In this document: piece by piece, positions 15,776 through 24,594 of the stretch
How the letters are laid out: every line of letters begins with the position of its first letter
How positions within the stretch are numbered: the stretch's first letter is position 1
DNA from: Litorimonas sp964511495
GTDB lineage: Bacteria > Pseudomonadota > Alphaproteobacteria > Caulobacterales > Maricaulaceae
Direction: 5' to 3'
Assembly (NCBI GenBank): GCA_964511495.1
Contig: CAZEFT010000016.1
Coordinates: forward strand, 10,399 to 74,398
DNA: 64,000 nucleotides
Position numbers and translations under genes: made by a program
Notes under the pieces: generated by a model
Databases searched by the model: none
What the model was told of the DNA's origin: nothing
Seen by the model: only the letters and a program-made list of their open reading frames with translations

Positions 15776-18412
15776 TTAGAAGTTATAACGCAAAGCCACA
15801 CCATATGTACGCGGCTGGTTCGGATAAGCGTTAACTGTTCCGGCTTGCACAACACCTGGGAAGGCACTTGTGTAAGTTTCGTGTTGGAACAAATTATTAA
15901 CCCAGTAACGGATTTGCACGCCATTTTGGAAATTGAAGCCAGCAGAAGCATTTACGAGATCTGTATCACGTGTCAGGCCTGGAATGTTGTCAACGATTTG
16001 AACTTCATCTTCATATTGGTAGTTACCACGGATGAAGGCTGATGTTCCGTCAGCAAACTCATGTGTATAAGTCGCAGAGGCTGTCAGAGCGACCTCATTG
16101 ATACCAGCAGGCTTTTCACCTGATAGATCAACTGTTGTTCCGTTCGGTCCCGGTGCGTTGACGAATGAGTCATAAACGGGATCCTGCAAAACACCACCAA
16201 ATGTCAGTGTTAGAGGTTCAATCGGATTAAAGGTCGTATCAAATTCAATGCCTTTTGTGGATTGCTCACCCGCATTTGACAGAACGAAACCCGTCCCTTG
16301 GAAGATTGTTGACTGGAAGCCTTCAACTGTTTGATCAAATAAAGCAATGTTGAACGCGCCTTTTTCGAAACGCCCTTTTAGGCCGATTTCAAAAACTTTC
16401 ACAGTCTCTGGTTCCGCAAAGCGAGTGCCGAAGTTTCGACCAGAAGACGGTACATAGTTATTCGGCAGTAGGCCGGCAGCTTGCAGTGCAAGCGCGTCAG
16501 CTTGGAAAGGACGCGAGTCGCGTGTTAGGTTCCAAGACGAAGCCTTAAAGCCAGTCGCATAGCTGAAATAAGTGTTGAGATTATCACTTATCTCATATGC
16601 CGCTTTGGCCGTGTATGTAAATTCACTATCCGTCGTGTTACCATCCTCAACTGAGTTCGGGAATGCCAAGAATTGTGGTTGGAACTGTAATGGATATAGA
16701 CCTGCTAATGGGTTCACACTTGGGTCAAGACTTGTACGATCAACCGCGGCCGCACCAGCAGCAACTTGAGCTTGGAAACCAGGGAAGACGACAGAGCCGG
16801 GCGCTGTTGTCCCCATGGCATCAATCACACATGTCGCTCCCAAAACAGCGCCAACATTGGCGGGGGAGAATGGAAGAGCGCCCAGACCACAACTTGCGGC
16901 CAATGCAGGGAAGTTAGCAGCCAAGCCCTGAACGGTCAGAACTTGCAAACCATCCGCGCCTTGGAAGTCAACATTAGAAAAGACGTCGTTATTCACTGTA
17001 GAAGCGGCGACATCTTTCTCATCACGAGTGTAGTTACCGCCAATAGTCAATGTCAGACGATCCGTGACCTCAAAATCAGCAGTACCAAAGAGCGAGTAAG
17101 CTTGGTCATCTTGTGTGAAAGTCTCATCAATATTTTGACCGGCACCAAAGAATGTTCCTGGAGCAATGGCAAGAGCTTGTTCAATTCCGCCAAGCGCACC
17201 ACCGGATAAGGCGTCGATATAAGGACGTGTGTCATCACCATAGACGATACCGGAGTTTTGCTCGATTGACTCATCAAAGAAATACCCACCGACCATCCAG
17301 TCAAGCCAGTTATCACCATTAGAAGACAAGCGTAATTCTTGAGTGAATGTGTCGATTTCAACACCTTGGAATGTACTGCGAAGAATTTCCAATGAGTTAA
17401 AATCTGAGTCACTGTCAAAGAATGAATCATTCGAACGATAAGCTGAAATCGAAGTCAATGTCGCGAAACCTAGATCATAATCGACTTGCGCTGATACGCC
17501 TGAATCATCAATATCATTAACAGTGTCACGGTTTAGGTAAGTCACATAACGGAATTGAGCTTCGGAAGAGGGTTGAGCTCCGCTTAATCCGTAGATAACG
17601 TCACGAGCACGAACCGGCGAAGCTCCAGATAACGGCCCATCGATAGCCACGCCTGTTCCACAGCAATTTTCATTAAGGCTGCTCAAATCCGCAATCACAC
17701 GAACGGAAAGCTCATCTGTAGGCTCCCACAACATTTGACCACGAACATTAAAGCGATCAATTTCATTCATATTACCGGCACCAGGCACAGCATTACGGAA
17801 ATAACCGTCACGCTTCTGGAAACCACCACCTAAGCTAACAGCAATATTCTCTGAAACGCCTGTTGTGATGTATCCTTTCAGATAATGCTGATCAAAACGA
17901 CCGACACCACCTTCAATATAACCCGCTCTTTCAAAAGACGGTTTTTCTGTGACGATGCTGACAACACCGGCAGACGCGTTCTTACCGAAAAGTGTTGATT
18001 GTGGTCCTGACAGAACTTCAACACGCTCAAGCGCAGGAAGGTCACTGATTTGTGCCGCAGCCCGAGAACGGTAAACGCCGTCAATGAAAAGACCAACAGC
18101 CGGTTCAATACCGATATTGTTACCGCCATTACCAAAACCACGAATGGTCAGAGTTGTGTTCGCAGAGTTTTGCAGTTGCGACACGCGGAAAGTCGGCACG
18201 ACTGATTGTAAATCTTTGATATCAAGAATTTGTGCATTCTCGATGACGTCAGCCGTTGTCACCGAAACGGCAACAGGAGTTTCTTGGAGTGTAGAGGCCC
18301 GCTTAGTCGCCGTAACGATGATTTCATCTTGAACGTTCTGAGCGATCGCTGTTGTAGCGGAGGCCGATACAAACACCGCAGCACTACTGATAAGAAGTGA
18401 TTTTTTAAGCAT
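15776..18412 (-). CDS. TonB-dependent outer-membrane receptor
   Basis: Outer-membrane active transporter of 878 residues, energised by TonB-ExbBD. A signal peptide ends at about residue 24 (ATTAIA before QN). The TonB box region and plug start with DEIIVTATKRASTLQETPVAVSV, and the plug continues through IRGFGNGG and GPQSTLFGKNASAG. A 22-stranded barrel follows, closing with a C-terminal aromatic in GVALRYNF as outer-membrane insertion requires. This subtype (IIVTATKR... QETPVAVS) is abundant in Caulobacterales and sphingomonads, with largely unknown ligands. No binding-protein or regulator gene is adjacent, so the substrate cannot be named. Monocistronic, with its own terminator. Confidence 0.93.
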   Translation of the reverse strand: MLKKSLLISSAAVFVSASATTAIAQNVQDEIIVTATKRASTLQETPVAVSVTTADVIENAQILDIKDLQSVVPTFRVSQLQNSANTTLTIRGFGNGGNNIGIEPAVGLFIDGVYRSRAAAQISDLPALERVEVLSGPQSTLFGKNASAGVVSIVTEKPSFERAGYIEGGVGRFDQHYLKGYITTGVSENIAVSLGGGFQKRDGYFRNAVPGAGNMNEIDRFNVRGQMLWEPTDELSVRVIADLSSLNENCCGTGVAIDGPLSGASPVRARDVIYGLSGAQPSSEAQFRYVTYLNRDTVNDIDDSGVSAQVDYDLGFATLTSISAYRSNDSFFDSDSDFNSLEILRSTFQGVEIDTFTQELRLSSNGDNWLDWMVGGYFFDESIEQNSGIVYGDDTRPYIDALSGGALGGIEQALAIAPGTFFGAGQNIDETFTQDDQAYSLFGTADFEVTDRLTLTIGGNYTRDEKDVAASTVNNDVFSNVDFQGADGLQVLTVQGLAANFPALAASCGLGALPFSPANVGAVLGATCVIDAMGTTAPGSVVFPGFQAQVAAGAAAVDRTSLDPSVNPLAGLYPLQFQPQFLAFPNSVEDGNTTDSEFTYTAKAAYEISDNLNTYFSYATGFKASSWNLTRDSRPFQADALALQAAGLLPNNYVPSSGRNFGTRFAEPETVKVFEIGLKGRFEKGAFNIALFDQTVEGFQSTIFQGTGFVLSNAGEQSTKGIEFDTTFNPIEPLTLTFGGVLQDPVYDSFVNAPGPNGTTVDLSGEKPAGINEVALTASATYTHEFADGTSAFIRGNYQYEDEVQIVDNIPGLTRDTDLVNASAGFNFQNGVQIRYWVNNLFQHETYTSAFPGVVQAGTVNAYPNQPRTYGVALRYNF

Positions 18413-18594
18413 AATTTCCCATGTCCTTATTTGTGGAACTATTTTATAGGCGCTCAGCTAGACTGACGCACATTAGATACAGAGCTATCCAATCGCATTA
18501 ATCAATGCAAGGCACTTCTCTCTAAATCCCTCTAACACAACAAGAAATGCAATGTAGTGTTGCCAATTAGTCACAACCAATTAAACGCAGACCT

Positions 18595-19659
18595 ATGACC
18601 GAGCGCCCTATTCCCATATCTCCCAAAACAGAAAGGTGGCAAACCCAAGAAGCAGGCCCTGAAACGGCAGGCGAACGACTCGATAAATGGTTAAGTAATT
18701 GGACAGGGTTATCCCGTTCACGCGTCAAATCCCTGATCGAAGCCGGTCATGTCAGAATGGATGGCGACATTATCATGTTGCCCACGCACAAGGTCAAACC
18801 CGGTGTGGAATATGCGGTACTCGTACCGCCTCCGGTAGATGACACGCCAACCCCTGAAAACATCGCTTTAGATATTTTGTTCGAGGACGATCAGCTGATT
18901 GTTGTGAATAAACCTGCAGGTATGACAGTTCACCCTGCCCCCGGATCGCGTTCGGCCACATTGGTCAACGCACTGCTTTATCATTGCAAAGACACTTTGT
19001 CCGGCATTGGCGGCGTCATGCGACCAGGCATCGTACACCGCTTAGATAAAGACACCTCCGGCCTCTTGGTTGTGGCTAAAACAGACAGAGCTCATCGGTT
19101 TCTGTCCAAACAATTCGCAAAACATACCATTGACCGCGTCTACACACTTTTTGTGCGCGGCGCACCTAAGCCACGATCAGGCTCTATTGAGAGCCGTCTG
19201 GCGCGCGCGGCAAATGATCGAAAAAAACAGGCTATTGTCCGTGGAACACTTGGTAATATGGAAGCCTCTGATCACGGACGTCACGCCGTCACGCATTACA
19301 GCTATATTCGCGGTTTCGGGCAACAGTCTAATGCCGCTATCGGAACACCAAAAGTCAGTCAAATTGAGTGCCGTCTTGAAACCGGTCGCACCCATCAAAT
19401 CCGTGTTCATATGACCGCTATTCAATGTCCGCTATTAGGGGATCCCCTTTATGGCAATCAGCGAGGCTTTTTGACTGCCAATAAACCCGATGAAGCCGCT
19501 TTGCGAGACTCCATCGCTTCTTTCAAACGCCAAGCCCTTCACGCGCGTCACTTGGGTTTCATTCACCCTCTTTCCAAAGAAAAACTCTCCTTCGATGTCG
19601 ATATGCCGGAAGATATGAAGGCCTTGGAACGAGCTTTATTGGGCCTTAAAACCCAATAG
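18595..19659 (+). CDS. rluD: 23S rRNA pseudouridine synthase, RluD family
   Basis: Converts uridines of 23S rRNA helix 69 to pseudouridine (family function). 354 residues with an N-terminal S4 RNA-binding domain (about 25-75: ERLDKWLSNWTGLSRSRV) and the RsuA/RluABCD catalytic domain, whose motif HRLDKDTSG contains the catalytic Asp (D151). The C-terminal LETGRTHQIRVH motif is also standard. The leader before the ATG lacks a strong ribosome binding site. It sits immediately upstream of rpoH, an arrangement common in alphaproteobacteria; the 150-base gap suggests rpoH also has its own promoter. Confidence 0.93.
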   Translation: MTERPIPISPKTERWQTQEAGPETAGERLDKWLSNWTGLSRSRVKSLIEAGHVRMDGDIIMLPTHKVKPGVEYAVLVPPPVDDTPTPENIALDILFEDDQLIVVNKPAGMTVHPAPGSRSATLVNALLYHCKDTLSGIGGVMRPGIVHRLDKDTSGLLVVAKTDRAHRFLSKQFAKHTIDRVYTLFVRGAPKPRSGSIESRLARAANDRKKQAIVRGTLGNMEASDHGRHAVTHYSYIRGFGQQSNAAIGTPKVSQIECRLETGRTHQIRVHMTAIQCPLLGDPLYGNQRGFLTANKPDEAALRDSIASFKRQALHARHLGFIHPLSKEKLSFDVDMPEDMKALERALLGLKTQ

Positions 19660-19811
19660 AAACGCCGAACCCTTAAGTTCGAGTTTAGAAAGATAGTAAG
19701 AATTTCAATATGCTACCTCTATTTCATTAGCGTGAACCTTTTATCTCTCTCTGCGTATCTTATATGTAACTCTTGAATAAATCACAGTGACTAATCTATT
19801 GGGAGGCCAGG

Positions 19812-20774
19812 ATGGCTGATACCAAAAAAACGCTTCCTGCAAGTAAAGTGAAAACGGACGCATCGAAAGACGCCTCTTACACAGGCAATCTAAGCCTGAC
19901 GACCGCATTGTCGCCCGAACAGGGTTTGAACAGCTATTTGCAGGAGATTCGCAAATTCCCGATGTTGGAACGGGATGAAGAATTTATCTTGGCCAAACGC
20001 TGGGTCGAAGATGGTGACACCCATGCAGCAGAGCGCATGGTCACATCTCACCTACGTCTTGTAGCTAAAATTGCGATGGGTTATCGCGGTTATGGTCTGC
20101 CCATCGGCGAAGTTATTTCCGAAGGCAATGTCGGCCTGATGCAAGCCGTGAAGAAGTTCGACCCTGATAAAGGTTTCCGCCTGTCTACATACGCCATGTG
20201 GTGGATTCGGGCCGCTATTCAGGAGTATGTGTTGCGGTCTTGGTCACTGGTCAAAATGGGCACGACCGCTGCACAGAAAAAATTATTCTTTAATCTCAGA
20301 CGATTAAAGGGTGAAATGAAAGCTGTTGAAGAAGGCGATTTAACGCCTGAGCATGTCGCCAAGATCGCGACCACGCTGAATGTCAAAGAAGAAGAAGTGC
20401 ACTCCATGAACCGTCGTATGTCGGGGGGAGGAGATGCCTCTTTGAACGTCACCATAGGCGGCGATGACGGTACAGCGGAGTGGCAGGAATGGCTAACGGA
20501 TGACTCAGACTCACAAGAAGAGGTATTAGGTGAGTCGCAAGAACACGATGAACGAATGGAATTGCTGCAAGACGCTATGGCCGATCTAAATGATCGTGAA
20601 CGCGACATCATTATGAAACGCCGCCTTTCGGACTCCCCTATGACCTTGGAAGACCTCGCGAAAATTTACAATGTAAGCCGTGAGCGTATCCGACAGATCG
20701 AAGGGCGTGCTTTTGAAAAATTACAAGCCGCAATGCTGGCGGCGACCAAAGCACAAAACTACATCGAGGCTTAG
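19812..20774 (+). CDS. rpoH: RNA polymerase sigma-32 factor
   Basis: Heat-shock sigma factor of 320 residues. Region 1.2/2 starts around YLQEIRKFPMLERDEEF, region 2.3-2.4 reads FRLSTYAMWWIRAAIQEYVLRSWSLV, the RpoH box is seen as QKKLFFNLRRLK, and region 4 ends with the helix-turn-helix MTLEDLAKIYNVSRERIRQIEGRAFEKL. A GGGAGG ribosome binding site precedes the ATG. Caulobacter-type organisms use RpoH for heat shock and chaperone control. The downstream terminator isolates it from the hemerythrin gene. A long region before the ATG may carry temperature-sensitive mRNA structure, which I cannot judge by eye. Confidence 0.96.
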   Translation: MADTKKTLPASKVKTDASKDASYTGNLSLTTALSPEQGLNSYLQEIRKFPMLERDEEFILAKRWVEDGDTHAAERMVTSHLRLVAKIAMGYRGYGLPIGEVISEGNVGLMQAVKKFDPDKGFRLSTYAMWWIRAAIQEYVLRSWSLVKMGTTAAQKKLFFNLRRLKGEMKAVEEGDLTPEHVAKIATTLNVKEEEVHSMNRRMSGGGDASLNVTIGGDDGTAEWQEWLTDDSDSQEEVLGESQEHDERMELLQDAMADLNDRERDIIMKRRLSDSPMTLEDLAKIYNVSRERIRQIEGRAFEKLQAAMLAATKAQNYIEA

Positions 20775-20797
20775 TCTGCAAAAATAAGAAATACAAA

Positions 20798-20825
20798 AGG
20801 TCGCATCTCATGCGGCCTTTTTCTT
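20798..20825 (+). terminator. rpoH terminator
   Basis: 9-bp stem AGGTCGCAT/ATGCGGCCT with one G-U pair, CTC loop and a following T run, 24 bases after the rpoH stop. Confidence 0.88.
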
Positions 20826-20878
20826 GGAACGTTTAACATTCTCACTCATTGAATAAGTGTATTTAATGAGGAGAAAAA

Positions 20879-21334
20879 ATGAGTATTTATAAGCGTTTAG
20901 AAAAAGATCATGACAAACAGCGTGATCTTATTCAGAGAATTAAAGATAGCGGTGGCGATACAGACGCATTGAACTCACTCTGGACAGACCTCAAAATTGA
21001 GTTGGAAGCTCATGCCTCAGCTGAAGAACAAGCCTTTTATTCTGAACTCATGAAAAAACCGAAGGGTACGGATGAAACGCGCCACGCTGTAGAAGAGCAT
21101 CAAGAGATGAGCGAACTCATCGCCGAGTTGGACATTATGGACAAGTCAGAAGACCTTTGGATGAAGAAATTCGAGAAACTGGCTCATAAAGTTATTCATC
21201 ATGTCGATGAAGAAGAAGCGGAGTTTTTTCCCAAAGCCGAGAAAATCTTTGATGCCGCTGACGAGAAACAAATGCTGAAAGATTTCAACGCGCGAAAGCC
21301 CGCTGAAATCAAGAAGCAAAAAGAAGATGCCTAA
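20879..21334 (+). CDS. Hemerythrin-like (HHE) protein
   Basis: 151-residue four-helix cytoplasmic protein with a diiron-binding hemerythrin pattern: H11 in EKDHDKQR, H45-x3-E49 in AHASAEEQ, H74 in EEHQEM, and H103 with H107/H108 and acidic residues in IHHVDEEEAEFF. Such proteins bind oxygen, nitric oxide or iron, or sense redox state. The C-terminus ends in a lysine-rich tail. It is a single gene with its own promoter region and terminator. Function beyond metal binding is open. Confidence 0.85.
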   Translation: MSIYKRLEKDHDKQRDLIQRIKDSGGDTDALNSLWTDLKIELEAHASAEEQAFYSELMKKPKGTDETRHAVEEHQEMSELIAELDIMDKSEDLWMKKFEKLAHKVIHHVDEEEAEFFPKAEKIFDAADEKQMLKDFNARKPAEIKKQKEDA

Positions 21335-21357
21335 ATCCGTCTTACCATATCGCATTA

Positions 21358-21382
21358 AGCCCTGCACCAGCAGGGCTTTTTT
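21358..21382 (+). terminator. Terminator of the hemerythrin gene
   Basis: Perfect 8-bp stem AGCCCTGC/GCAGGGCT with ACCA loop, followed by a T run. Confidence 0.92.
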
Positions 21383-21423
21383 ATGCGCGAATGGCAAAAC
21401 TCTTATGCAGAAAACCTAAAACT

Positions 21424-22314
21424 TTAAGCAAATTGCGGCGCGATTTTCAAATTCTTCACCCATCCGATTTTCTCGAATGCCAGAAGTATTGTGCCGTTAT
21501 AATCAAAGACCCGATTCCAGAACCCTTTTTTAGGCAAGTGCAAAGCCGATTGTGGTTCATCATGATGATGGTCGTGGAATGCCTCCCCTCCGGTCAAAAG
21601 TGCCATGGCGTAATCTGCCCATTTCGGCGTTTTCAAATGCCCCAACACATTGATTCCGTAAGTCGTCGCATGAAATTGTATTGCACGTCCGATAATAACG
21701 CAGCCATGTAGGATACCAGTCAATAAGAGTGACCCTCCCAATGCCCAGACAATCAAGTAAATCACAGCCGGAACCAGTAAGTGAACGCCGATTGATAAGG
21801 AGTGATAAAACTTGTCCATCCAGACCACGATAGGATGGCCCCGTAACCACAGAGCCATAGGACGACGGCAGTCTTTCTCATCCCGCCATAAAATCCAACC
21901 AATCCATGCCCAGAATTTGCTTTCAAACGGATTGTGGGGATCGCCGGGCTTGTCAGCAAAACGATGATGCTGACTGTGATAGTTCACCCATTCCCGCACA
22001 GTGCCCTGCATCGCGATAATGAGATTAATCATGGTGAAGACTTGAGCCGGGGCGCGGAGTTCTCCGGCTTTGTGTTGCATGATACGGTGAAGTGGTCCGA
22101 TGCCCGCATTACAGACGAAAATCGACAAGGCGACGACGCCCAAGCCTAAGGGTATATACCACCATGACATATTGAGAGATTGGACGAAGGCCCCCACCAA
22201 GATGAGGGTAATCACAAGAGCCAACCCCAAAACTGGATAAATAACCGCAGAAAACAGGCTGCCGATGCTTAAGGTTTTCAGATTACGGGGGATTGAGAGC
22301 GAACGTGCTTTCAT
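21424..22314 (-). CDS. Acyl-CoA/fatty acid desaturase
   Basis: Integral membrane diiron desaturase, 296 residues, introducing a double bond into acyl chains (delta-9 type by family resemblance). The three histidine boxes are H76-x4-H81 (PLHRIMQH), H113-x2-H116-H117 (NYHSQHHRF) and H247-x2-H250-H251 (AFHDHHHDEP). Four membrane helices surround them. Shorter than yeast-type enzymes because there is no cytochrome b5 domain, as in most bacterial forms. A TTGGAGACC ribosome binding site precedes the ATG. It is a separate unit from the genes upstream on this strand, with about 160 bases between them. Confidence 0.88.
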   Translation of the reverse strand: MKARSLSIPRNLKTLSIGSLFSAVIYPVLGLALVITLILVGAFVQSLNMSWWYIPLGLGVVALSIFVCNAGIGPLHRIMQHKAGELRAPAQVFTMINLIIAMQGTVREWVNYHSQHHRFADKPGDPHNPFESKFWAWIGWILWRDEKDCRRPMALWLRGHPIVVWMDKFYHSLSIGVHLLVPAVIYLIVWALGGSLLLTGILHGCVIIGRAIQFHATTYGINVLGHLKTPKWADYAMALLTGGEAFHDHHHDEPQSALHLPKKGFWNRVFDYNGTILLAFEKIGWVKNLKIAPQFA

Positions 22315-22473
22315 GAGGTCTCCAATAAGAATCTATATGTATCCCTACCTAAAGACCATGGCCCATGCGTGTGAACAAATGTTTATTTAGCAGGCCTCTG
22401 CATTTTTGTACGATGATGTTCATCCGCCTTCACAGAAGACTTATTTTTGATCTAATTGTTAGGAAACCTAAGC

Positions 22474-22827
22474 TTATAAGCCCAATTCAGCTCGTTTCTT
22501 CCGCGTCAATCGGTCAATTGCCATGTGATAAGAAGCTTGGAGGTGGTCTTTCAAGTCCGCGCTGCTCAGGCCCGGAGCTGCATAATGTTGAATCCATTTT
22601 ATCCCGCGCGAAGCCAAATAAGGTGCGGGACGCAAACCCGGCATATCTTTCATGACTTCATAGCCTATATCCGTGGCTTTAAAAGTGACCGCAAAGCCGT
22701 CTTCATCATCTCTCGCAACTGCGAAGAGCTTGCCACCCACTTTCCAGACATCTGCCCCGCCCCATTGTACGACATGTTCGGTTTGCGGAAGCGTGGCACA
22801 GAACTTATTATAATCGTCTAGGGTCAC
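22474..22827 (-). CDS. YjbR/MmcQ family DNA-binding protein
   Basis: 117-residue protein of the YjbR/MmcQ (CyaY-fold) family: starts with DDYNKFCATLPQTEHVVQWGGADVWKV, with the typical K-LFAV core, and ends with the helix SYHMAIDRLTRKKRAEL. The fold resembles a double-wing DNA-binding protein but the cell role is unknown. It is the last gene of the long suf-led operon, 8 bases after the stop of the preceding gene. Confidence 0.85.
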   Translation of the reverse strand: MTLDDYNKFCATLPQTEHVVQWGGADVWKVGGKLFAVARDDEDGFAVTFKATDIGYEVMKDMPGLRPAPYLASRGIKWIQHYAAPGLSSADLKDHLQASYHMAIDRLTRKKRAELGL

Positions 22828-22835
22828 AATAAGAA

Positions 22836-23297
22836 TTAACCAAGATATTGTGAGACAATTTTGCTCACCTCATCCTTCTTTTGGGTGCCGATAATTAGGG
22901 TTTTGCCGTTTTTCAAAGTCAGAAAAAGCCCCTCTTTTCCTTGTGTATTATAGACCGTGCCGTAACGGGTTCCTATCCGCACACCCCAGCCGCCAATAAA
23001 ACCGTAATCAATCAGTTCCGCCTTATCGATCTCCCACCACGCAAATTGCTTGCTCGAAAACGGCTTAAAGCGCATTTGGATGCCTTGCGGGTCAATTTTG
23101 GTTTTCAAACGAGAATAATCAAGCAAAAGACAGGGTAGAACAGCTGCAGGCAAAGCAATCGCCATAACGACCAGACTTGCCGGAGGTAAATCATAACTCA
23201 GATAGAGATAGGCAAAAACACCAATCACCAAAAGCGCCGTAACCCGACCAATCCAAAGTGCCCATGGCGCAAATTTCTGTGTTTCTTCAAATGTCAT
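22836..23297 (-). CDS. Membrane protein with PH-like domain
   Basis: 153 residues: two adjacent helices (about 12-32 and 38-58), then a beta-rich domain with TKIDPQGIQMR, WWEIDKAELI and a closing NGKTLIIGTQKKDEVSKIV, the pattern of bacterial PH-like membrane proteins. Function unknown. The start overlaps the end of the upstream gene by 11 bases, so they are translated together. No ligand-binding residue stands out. Confidence 0.65.
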   Translation of the reverse strand: MTFEETQKFAPWALWIGRVTALLVIGVFAYLYLSYDLPPASLVVMAIALPAAVLPCLLLDYSRLKTKIDPQGIQMRFKPFSSKQFAWWEIDKAELIDYGFIGGWGVRIGTRYGTVYNTQGKEGLFLTLKNGKTLIIGTQKKDEVSKIVSQYLG

Positions 23298-23691
23298 TGA
23301 TATCTCTCACACGCCTAACGGCCCCTAAAGTAAACCCCATAACCCCTACCCCCATTGTGAACAGGGCTAGGCTCCAGAGAAACATTGATCGGTCTGAAAA
23401 CTCCGGAAGGGCCAATTGAATTAAAAGCGCAAAGACGAGACCAACCATCATGAAAATAAAAGTCGATGGTTTGAAAAGCACCTCGATTTTCTCCGATACT
23501 TCAGTCTCGCAATCAGGCTTCTTCTTTTCCAGAAAAACCAAGCCTATCATGAAGGCCACAAACCAAACCGCAAGAAACAAAAATAAGACGATTAAATCAT
23601 CATCAATAAACGAAAAAGCGATGGCGGCTATCCCCGCAAAACCCGCCGAGAGATAATTCTTAAACTTATAAAAACGGATAAGGTTAGCCAT
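23287..23691 (-). CDS. Four-helix membrane protein of unknown function
   Basis: 134 residues from ATG 23691; an in-frame TTG directly before it is less likely. Four hydrophobic segments (about 15-31, 33-52, 75-93 and 104-123) are separated by a charged EKKKPDCETEVSEK loop. I recognise no family. It lies 26 bases after the sufA stop and overlaps the next gene, so it is part of the suf transcript by position, but its link to Fe-S assembly is unknown. Confidence 0.6.
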   Translation of the reverse strand: MANLIRFYKFKNYLSAGFAGIAAIAFSFIDDDLIVLFLFLAVWFVAFMIGLVFLEKKKPDCETEVSEKIEVLFKPSTFIFMMVGLVFALLIQLALPEFSDRSMFLWSLALFTMGVGVMGFTLGAVRRVRDINDI

Positions 23692-23717
23692 CAATAATTT
23701 GTATTATCCTTTTGGCA

Positions 23718-24098
23718 TCAGAGCGAAGAAGGCACAATCGTCACGCTTTCCCCGCACCCGCAGGCATCTGTTTGGTTCGGATTTTTAAATGTAAATTTAG
23801 ACGATAAAATGTCGACTTCATAATCCACGACGGAGCCGAGAATAAAGAGAACGGCTTTAGCGTCAACGACGATGGTAACGCCATTATCCTCGACAACTTC
23901 GTCAAATTTTTCAACCTCTTGGACATAGTCCATAATGTATTCCATGCCGGCGCAGCCGCCATTTTTTACACCCACACGGAGGTAACCTTTACCGCGTTCG
24001 GACAGAATAGATTTCACTTGCTGTGCCGCCGCATCAGTCAATGTGACGAGCTTGGGTCGGGGGCGTCTTGCGCGTGTTTTCGTGGCTGTTTCACTCAT
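23718..24098 (-). CDS. sufA: A-type Fe-S scaffold/carrier protein
   Basis: 126-residue A-type carrier of Fe-S clusters (SufA/IscA/ErpA family). The three cluster-binding cysteines are C49 in KNGGCAGMEY and C113/C115 in DACGCGES, each in the conserved setting. An Arg-rich N-terminal extension of about 15 residues precedes the core. Start overlaps the sufT stop by four bases (ATGA). Takes clusters from SufBCD and passes them to apo-proteins. Confidence 0.93.
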   Translation of the reverse strand: MSETATKTRARRPRPKLVTLTDAAAQQVKSILSERGKGYLRVGVKNGGCAGMEYIMDYVQEVEKFDEVVEDNGVTIVVDAKAVLFILGSVVDYEVDILSSKFTFKNPNQTDACGCGESVTIVPSSL

Positions 24099-24568
24099 AG
24101 CATATTAAGCTCTAAGCGAGCTTCCTCTGACATGCGATCGGGTGTCCAAGGCGGATCAAACGTCATCTGCACGTCCACATCCCGCACACCTTCAACAACG
24201 GCGCAAGCATCACGCACCCAAATCGGCATCTCACCAGCCACCGGGCAACCCGGCGCAGTTAATGTCATATCCACGCGCAGAAGACGGTCATCTTCCAACT
24301 CGACCTTATAAATCAGGCCAAGCTCATAAATATCGACAGGGATTTCCGGATCATAAACAGACTTCAACTGTTCAATCACATCATTCGTAATCACAGCAAT
24401 TTCGGCATCCGTTGGCGGCGTAACAGGCGCACCGGACACGTCCAACACATCACGTTTTACAACTGAAGCCGTTTTCACCTCTCCAGCCTCATTTTCGGGC
24501 GTTAGCCCGGGGATTTGCGCATTCGCCAATTCTTCGGCCTGTCGCTGTCTGTCTGTCATGTCTTCCAT
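24095..24568 (-). CDS. sufT: SUF system assembly factor SufT (MIP18/DUF59 family)
   Basis: 157 residues; a polar N-terminal half of about 50 residues, then the DUF59 core with VYDPEIPVDIYELGLIY (71-87) and the conserved cysteine C108 in LTAPGCPVAG. SufT assists maturation of Fe-S proteins under high demand. The first ATG is kept, with AGGTAG eight bases before it; a second Met at residue 4 is possible. It follows sufS by 26 bases. Confidence 0.92.
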   Translation of the reverse strand: MEDMTDRQRQAEELANAQIPGLTPENEAGEVKTASVVKRDVLDVSGAPVTPPTDAEIAVITNDVIEQLKSVYDPEIPVDIYELGLIYKVELEDDRLLRVDMTLTAPGCPVAGEMPIWVRDACAVVEGVRDVDVQMTFDPPWTPDRMSEEARLELNML

Positions 24569-24594
24569 AGCACTACCTATATAGCCCTTTGGGC